Source of the DNA: an uncultured Eubacteriales bacterium
GTDB taxonomy: Bacteria; Bacillota; Clostridia; Christensenellales; Borkfalkiaceae
Direction of reading: 5' to 3'
DNA: 53,314 bases
NCBI GenBank assembly: GCA_905207235.1
Contig: CAJLKN010000014.1
Coordinates: 1-53,314, forward strand
In this document: positions 48,768 to 53,314 of the stretch, piece by piece
How positions within the stretch are numbered: position 1 is the first letter of the stretch
How the letters are laid out: each line of letters opens with the position of its first letter
Program-made: the position numbers and the translations under genes
The notes under the pieces: model-generated
Told to the model about the DNA's origin: nothing
Seen by the model: the letters and a program-made list of their open reading frames with translations, nothing else
Databases searched by the model: none

Positions 48768-50543
48768 CTAAATATTGATTTCCAGACTGTTATCCTTTAC
48801 GTACGAACACCATATGCCGTTTTCAATAATTTCCTCGCGCGCTATTTCCTTTACGAATTTATCCTTCTCGACGGAAGGGCGCGATTTCGCCTCCTGCCAC
48901 CTTGCATACGCAGAAGAATAAAACATACCCATCTTGAAATTATCTTCGGCCTTTCTGTCAAAGCACAACTTCCCGAAATAGCTTGCGAACAAAAGCGACG
49001 CCGCCGTCGCGGTTCCCATTAATATCACTCCCACGCTCCTCCATAAAATGTTGCCTAAAATAAGCCCCTCCCAGAACCAGGAGATACCGCACGCATTGAG
49101 AATGTGCCCTATTGCTTCCATAATGAATATGGCGGCATAAATGCAGACCGTAATTACGCTGAGCGCCTTTGATATTCTGTTGTATTTACCAGCCTTGCTC
49201 CTGTTTTTTACCAACTTTTCTGTATGATATCTCATCTGACCTTTGGGCTCCTCGCTGTTGCCTATCCATACATCTATTATTTCAGAAGCATCTATGTCGG
49301 GCGACTGCACGTCGCTTGTTGCTGCGACCGCCTGCAACGCCTTGTATATCCATGCAGAATTGACCTTCTGCGTCCAGGAATAAAGTCTGCATACGTTGGA
49401 GAGCGCCTGCCGTTCGCTGAGGCACAGCGACATGTAAAACTGTATTCTGAACGCCTCGGCGACCGCCCTGTATTCTATGTATTTTTCGTGATATCCCTTG
49501 CTGTGCCCGTGTCGGATTATCCATATCAGCGCACCCACAGCGAGCGCGCACGGCAATATCATGAACGTAAGAGCGGCATCGTCATAAAGCATAAACGAAA
49601 ACGCCACGAATGTACCGATGATGGCGATCAGCAGAATGAACAGATTGTAATACTTCTGATTGCCGTCAAAGGAAAGGCTGTCGGCTTTGGAATAATGGTC
49701 GCTTAAATTTCTGCGGTATTCGTCGAGTTCGTCCTCTCTTTTCCACAGCCTGCACGCACCGTCCGACGAGGCTTCGGCGTTATATTCCGCCGTCTTTTCT
49801 ATTATCTTTGAAAGATATTTCGGCATTTCGCCGCACACACGGTAGTCGCCGTACGGCTCCGCTCCGCTTTCGTTTGCAAACTTACTCACAAGCCAGCGCC
49901 TTTTGACGGGCTGCTTTTCTGCTCCCGCTCTGCGCGCATTTATCCAAAGCACGGCGCTGTCGTTCATTGCCCCCGGGCTGAACACTCTGTCGGCGTTCAG
50001 AAAATCATGGTTGAGTGCAAATTTTATGACTTCAACCGTGCCGCAACCGAACCTGCTTTCCGCCTCCTTGCCGTCCCAGAGCGCGAGAAGAATATGCGAA
50101 TACTCTGCAATATAAATACCTGCCTGGCGGTATTCATAATCTTCGCCGCCAATGTTATATTCTTTGCCGAGCCACTCTCTGTTGCCCTCAAAATCGGGAG
50201 CTACGATTACCCTTTTGACCTTTCCGAGATATGCAAACAACTTTTCTCTGTCAGTCGGATCTGTAAAGCTTTTGATATATTCATCCTGACTGCGCGGCAA
50301 CACGGCAAAGACATCTATGCCCATATCGAAAGCCGCTTCCGCGCAAAGCATATCGGCGCCCTGCGCAAAGGCATTGAGCATTATTACGGGTGTATTCTCT
50401 CCCCCTCCGACGGGCGAGCATGCCCTCTTTATGCCCTCAAGGGCAGCGACGATTTGCGTCCGCAGTTCGCCCCTGTCCTCCGCCGCAATATTCCTGTGCC
50501 CCGTAACGCCGACGATTACGGGAATTTTCCCTTTCTCAACCAT
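48768..50543 (-). CDS. SLOG-domain protein with four membrane segments (candidate conflict-system sensor/effector)
   Basis: The 591-aa protein starts with a SLOG-type Rossmann domain (residues 7-205): VIVGVTGHRNI, AFAQGADMLCAEAAF, FAVLPRSQDEYIKSF, AGIYIAEYSHILLALWDG (141-158) and GCGTVEVI. SLOG domains bind or process nucleotide-derived ligands, as in TRPM channels and bacterial conflict systems. Two membrane segments (about 299-318, 323-343) are followed by a helical stretch with EYRAVAEAFRIQFYMSL (357-373), as in SLATT-type 2TM effectors, and a second pair (459-480, 495-520). It could form a pore opened by a nucleotide signal. It is the first gene of the operon; AAGGAT lies 6 bases before the ATG. 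No clear promoter was found. Confidence 0.8.
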   Translation of the reverse strand: MVEKGKIPVIVGVTGHRNIAAEDRGELRTQIVAALEGIKRACSPVGGGENTPVIMLNAFAQGADMLCAEAAFDMGIDVFAVLPRSQDEYIKSFTDPTDREKLFAYLGKVKRVIVAPDFEGNREWLGKEYNIGGEDYEYRQAGIYIAEYSHILLALWDGKEAESRFGCGTVEVIKFALNHDFLNADRVFSPGAMNDSAVLWINARRAGAEKQPVKRRWLVSKFANESGAEPYGDYRVCGEMPKYLSKIIEKTAEYNAEASSDGACRLWKREDELDEYRRNLSDHYSKADSLSFDGNQKYYNLFILLIAIIGTFVAFSFMLYDDAALTFMILPCALAVGALIWIIRHGHSKGYHEKYIEYRAVAEAFRIQFYMSLCLSERQALSNVCRLYSWTQKVNSAWIYKALQAVAATSDVQSPDIDASEIIDVWIGNSEEPKGQMRYHTEKLVKNRSKAGKYNRISKALSVITVCIYAAIFIMEAIGHILNACGISWFWEGLILGNILWRSVGVILMGTATAASLLFASYFGKLCFDRKAEDNFKMGMFYSSAYARWQEAKSRPSVEKDKFVKEIAREEIIENGIWCSYVKDNSLEINI

Positions 50544-51306
50544 ATTTCATCCTTCCAAAAGTCGTTACTTAGCCAATCGGACAAAAAATAATTTGCACAA
50601 AACTATTTTATTTTGGCGACATTTATTGCTTTAAATATACCACAACAGGCAAAAACCGTCAATAGTAAAATAAACAAAACAAGTTCATGCAGAGTTATAC
50701 CCATCTGTTATAGACGACAAATTTTGTGTTTACCGCTTTAATCGTTTTGTAAATGTCTGCAACTGCGGAGAAACTCAAACACAGTCAATTATTAACACCG
50801 ACCGACAAAATTAATTTCATACTTTAAAAATGGAGCAAAAACAATTATGCCGTTGTTTGAACAGAACTTTACCGTTTTGCTCTATTCATCAATAAATTTT
50901 AAGGCTGATTACACAATGAAAAAACGCAATATATGGTAGCCTATTGCACCATTATTTTACCGTATATGTATTTTTTCATATTGCTCTCAATGCGCGCTCA
51001 ATGCACTTTCAGATCAGCCCCTCGCCGTTTGTTTCATCAATGATTTTATCGAAAATTATTTATGAAATATAAGATTTACACCCTAAAATATTGCAGAAAT
51101 ACAATGAATTTTTAATACGCTTTATAGCGCAATCGCGGCGCGGTGAAATTCACCGCGCCGCGTTAATATTTAATGACCTTTATAAAGCGCAACACCTCTC
51201 TCGGACCTTAGTCCTCGTCGGGCAAATTGCAATCTGCCTGAAAATAGTCACAGCACAATTAGCCACGAAAACCAAGCTATTGACATAGAAATGAATGCTG
51301 CGCTTT
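50544..51306. other. Gene-free AT-rich stretch (763 bp)
   Basis: No gene, RNA family or array is recognised. The DNA is clearly more AT-rich than the surroundings. The only structure seen is the hairpin at 51134-51162. The stretch upstream of the SLOG gene should contain its promoter, but no convincing -35/-10 pair stands out. Confidence 0.5.
51134..51162. other. GC-rich hairpin in the AT-rich gap
   Basis: CGCGGCGCGGTG and CACCGCGCCGCG form a 12-bp perfect stem with a 5-base loop. No T-run follows on either strand, so it is probably a terminator-like remnant or an RNA-end structure of unknown use. Confidence 0.5.
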
Positions 51307-51723
51307 TCAGAATGCACACGCATCTCCACATTTATTCCTCGTGTTGATCATGCCCATGCGAGAACCCGAGCCTTTTGCAAATAAAACTCTAAGTTCTGAA
51401 ATCCCGACTTCGGGGAAGTTGAGCGTTTGCAGGAAGTAGAGTTCAGTTTCGGTATCGTAGTAATATCCGCGATAGCGGAAAGGATTGAGTACCCCTATGC
51501 CTCTTTCGCAATCGCTTCCGTCGGGATTGAGCACTGCATGATTGCCCCAACCGTCGTAGATATATTTTACCACTACATTGCCATTACTGTCAAGTATAGC
51601 CGCAATATTCCCCTGCGCGTCGCGGCGGTAGAAATATACGCTTCCTCCATATTTTACGCCGATTACTCCCGAATTATCGTAGATAAATTCAAGTCCGTTG
51701 CTCTGCTTTACGATTCGGCTGTC
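51307..51723 (-). pseudogene. Truncated RHS/YD-repeat core fragment
   Basis: The reading frame is bounded upstream by a stop codon (51724-51726) and encodes a piece of RHS core: QSNGLEFIYDNSG, VYFYRRDAQGN, RYRGYYYDTETELYFLQT. It closely matches residues encoded at 52894-53204 over about 310 bases (51403-51710), but diverges just after PEVG and ends in an unrelated 30-residue tail. It lacks the N-terminal part and a credible start codon. This is a displaced remnant of a toxin gene next to a live copy, a common result of tip exchange in polymorphic toxins. Confidence 0.85.
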
Positions 51724-51765
51724 TTAATCGAGGTATAGGAAATGCTACCTTACTTGATTTTTAGT

Positions 51766-51800
51766 AAAAGAGAAGGGTGAAAATCACTCCACCCCTCTCT
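51766..51800 (-). terminator. Terminator of the putative immunity gene
   Basis: On the minus strand an 11-bp stem (51769-51779 with 51790-51800, one G-T pair) is followed by four T residues, 14 bases after the stop. Confidence 0.75.
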
Positions 51801-51813
51801 TTGAATTGAGCGT

Positions 51814-52128
51814 TTAACCGTTTGGATACATGATGATTACTTCGCTTTTTTTTAAATGTTTACATATTTTAGCAAATTCAAAAACTTTCCGAAATAAATT
51901 TTGATCGTATTCAAAAAAAGCTGAATCGTATATAGTTCTTACTGCCCATAGATCATATTTATTATTCAAAACTTTTACTTTATCTTCGCTAATTAATAAA
52001 TCAAATTGCTCTTCAAACTCCCGCTTAATTAACTTGATAACATCTATGTTGGGACTTGTTTTGTTTTCCAAAATTTCATCACACAAACTAATTATTTCTC
52101 TTGCAAGTTTTAAAAGCTGATCATTCAT
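51814..52128 (-). CDS. Putative immunity protein for the RHS toxin
   Basis: The 104-aa protein is hydrophilic, mostly helical by eye and acidic overall (many Glu/Asp with Lys), and has no signal peptide or membrane segment. No family is recognised. It lies 9 bases after the RHS toxin gene on the same strand, and both it and the toxin tip are far more AT-rich than the RHS core. This is the classic place and character of a cognate immunity gene, but the call rests on context only. A GGAGAT-like site lies just before the ATG. Confidence 0.65.
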   Translation of the reverse strand: MNDQLLKLAREIISLCDEILENKTSPNIDVIKLIKREFEEQFDLLISEDKVKVLNNKYDLWAVRTIYDSAFFEYDQNLFRKVFEFAKICKHLKKSEVIIMYPNG

Positions 52129-52137
52129 ATTAATCTC

Positions 52138-53314
52138 CTAACCGATTAATGTAAGCCAATTAATATTGGCTACAAAATATTGCCAAGCATTAACAGAGCT
52201 GCCTGCAACACGACCAGCTAAATATTTTGCGCCATCTTCAATAATAAATTTGGAAACCATAGTTGCATTGTTGTTATAAAGAACGAGAGCTTTACCAGGA
52301 TTACTTGTCAACGCATTTGTTAAAAATCTACCCTTTTGGAATGCATTTATTCCATCATAATATCTATATGCAATTGTTCCATGAGACGTTTTAACACTTG
52401 GTATACCTTTAAAAGTTTTTAAAATACCTTTTACATTATCAACGCCATTAGATTTTAAATGACTAGCAGCTCTTGCATATTTTAATCCGCCACCTAATCC
52501 ACCTAAAATTGCACCAGAGATAGCGCCACCAAGAGTTGCCCAACCTACTTGCCCCCAATTTATATTACCAAACCCGTTTGAAATCCCTTGAGTTGCAACA
52601 CTAAATGCAAAACCAGTTATTGCTCCCCCAATAGCTCCAGCTACAGCGCCTCCAACTATTGCGCCAAGCATACCGCCGCCTAAAGCCGCAGATATCGGAG
52701 TTGCTAAACCGGCTGTTGCAACTGAAAGTGCAACTGCTGCAACGACAATCACAATTCCAAGTAACCATTCCCACCAGGCGGTACCGTTAGGGTCGACATT
52801 CATCACAGGATTATTGCCGCAGTAGGCATACAGGTTGAGACCGTTGATGGTGTCGGGGTCGGCGTATTCTATGCTGTCGCGAGAAATAAAGCGACCGACT
52901 TCGGGATCGTAGTAGCGCGTTTGCAGGAAGTAGAGCTCGGTTTCAGTATCGTAGTAATATCCGCGATAGCGGAAAGGATTGAGGACGCCTATGCCGCTTT
53001 CGCAATCGCTTCCGTTGAGATTGAGCACTGCATGATTGCCCCACGCATCGTACTTATATTCTACCACCACATTACCAGTACTGTCAAGGATGGCTATGAT
53101 ATTGCCCTGTGCGTCGCGGCGGTAGAAGTATATACTTCCGCTATATTTTACTCCCATTACGCCAGAATTATCGTAGATAAATTCAAGTCCGTTGCTCTGC
53201 TTTAACAGGTTGCCGTTGCTGTCATAAGTGAAATCAGCAACTTTTACCTGATCTACATACTTGCTTATGCGCCTGCCCTGACCGTCGTAGGTAAACGTTG
53301 TACTGCCGTAACCA
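52138..53314 (-). CDS. RHS/YD-repeat polymorphic toxin, C-terminal part (runs off the window)
   Basis: The frame is open from the window end, giving 391 residues of the C-terminal part. It begins with YD repeats (FTYDGQGRRISKYV, FTYDSNGNLLKQ) and the RHS core end (RYRGYYYDTETELYFLQTRY, DPEVGRFISRDSIEY, NLYAYCGNNPVMNVDPNG). After DPNG comes a Gly/Ala-rich hydrophobic stretch of about 90 residues that could cross or enter a membrane, then a roughly 100-residue AT-rich tip (KGRFLTNAL, KALVLYNNNATMV, LAGRVAGSSVNAWQYFV). The tip should be the toxin; its layout vaguely recalls ADP-ribosyltransferase-like tips, at low confidence. The N-terminus and any secretion signal are outside the window. Confidence 0.88.
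   Translation of the reverse strand, partial: GYGSTTFTYDGQGRRISKYVDQVKVADFTYDSNGNLLKQSNGLEFIYDNSGVMGVKYSGSIYFYRRDAQGNIIAILDSTGNVVVEYKYDAWGNHAVLNLNGSDCESGIGVLNPFRYRGYYYDTETELYFLQTRYYDPEVGRFISRDSIEYADPDTINGLNLYAYCGNNPVMNVDPNGTAWWEWLLGIVIVVAAVALSVATAGLATPISAALGGGMLGAIVGGAVAGAIGGAITGFAFSVATQGISNGFGNINWGQVGWATLGGAISGAILGGLGGGLKYARAASHLKSNGVDNVKGILKTFKGIPSVKTSHGTIAYRYYDGINAFQKGRFLTNALTSNPGKALVLYNNNATMVSKFIIEDGAKYLAGRVAGSSVNAWQYFVANINWLTLIG

Noticed and set aside
51134..51162. CRISPR-like or mobile-element terminal repeat
   Set aside because: It is a single hairpin with no regular repeats or transposase nearby.

Overview
The window looks like chromosomal DNA of a low- to mid-GC Bacillota (Clostridia-type) bacterium, probably a gut or plant-fibre degrader. 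The reasons are the rpmE / DUF1385-prmC / prfA block, an LplB-type sugar ABC transporter with a lipoprotein binding protein, YitT, UxaABC, a Mn2+ riboswitch of yybP-ykoY type, a DUF4250 protein and strong Shine-Dalgarno sequences at most genes. A Christensenellales-like lineage is only a guess.

Layout. 0-3.8 kb: a translation block on the minus strand (rpmE, a DUF1385-PrmC fusion, prfA, a DtxR/MntR-like regulator). 3.8-8.4 kb: plus-strand genes for a zinc-type dehydrogenase, cardiolipin synthase, a HAD phosphatase and a YfcE phosphoesterase, then a tiny membrane protein and its frameshifted tandem copy. 8.4-31.6 kb: a pectin-use region. A long minus-strand operon encodes a CUT1 sugar ABC importer (two permeases, an 846-aa lipoprotein binding protein, an ATPase), five unrecognised polytopic membrane proteins, and GH28 and GH105 enzymes. 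A divergent pectin methylesterase follows, then uxaC-uxaA-uxaB, a second ATPase, kduI, a TIM-barrel protein, kdgK and a KDPG aldolase with a C-terminal VOC-like domain. kduD lies at 34.9 kb. No signal peptide is visible on the methylesterase, GH28 or GH105, so methylated oligogalacturonides are probably imported and then processed inside the cell. Both uronate routes (UxaCBA for saturated units, KduI/KduD for unsaturated units) meet at 2-keto-3-deoxygluconate, which KdgK and KDPG aldolase split to pyruvate and glyceraldehyde-3-phosphate.

31.6-46.3 kb: a P-type cation ATPase behind a Mn2+ riboswitch and terminator, kduD, a polysaccharide deacetylase, a MATE exporter divergent from an AraC regulator, YitT, a small membrane protein, mnmA divergent from a DUF4250 gene and pepT, tRNA-Arg(CCG), a GNAT acetyltransferase, an MscS channel and another membrane protein.

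46.5-53.3 kb: an accessory, conflict-type region. A two-gene operon encodes a SLOG-domain protein with four membrane segments and a membrane / NAD-binding-like / RyR-domain protein. This is the best candidate for an undescribed system. Next come a gene-poor AT-rich stretch, a truncated RHS core copy, a putative immunity gene and the C-terminal part of an RHS/YD-repeat polymorphic toxin that runs off the window end.

Across the window, several isolated genes have a -10 box 6-10 bases before the start codon and no Shine-Dalgarno sequence, suggesting leaderless mRNAs. The mnmA and DUF4250 promoters share a single palindromic -35 hexamer.
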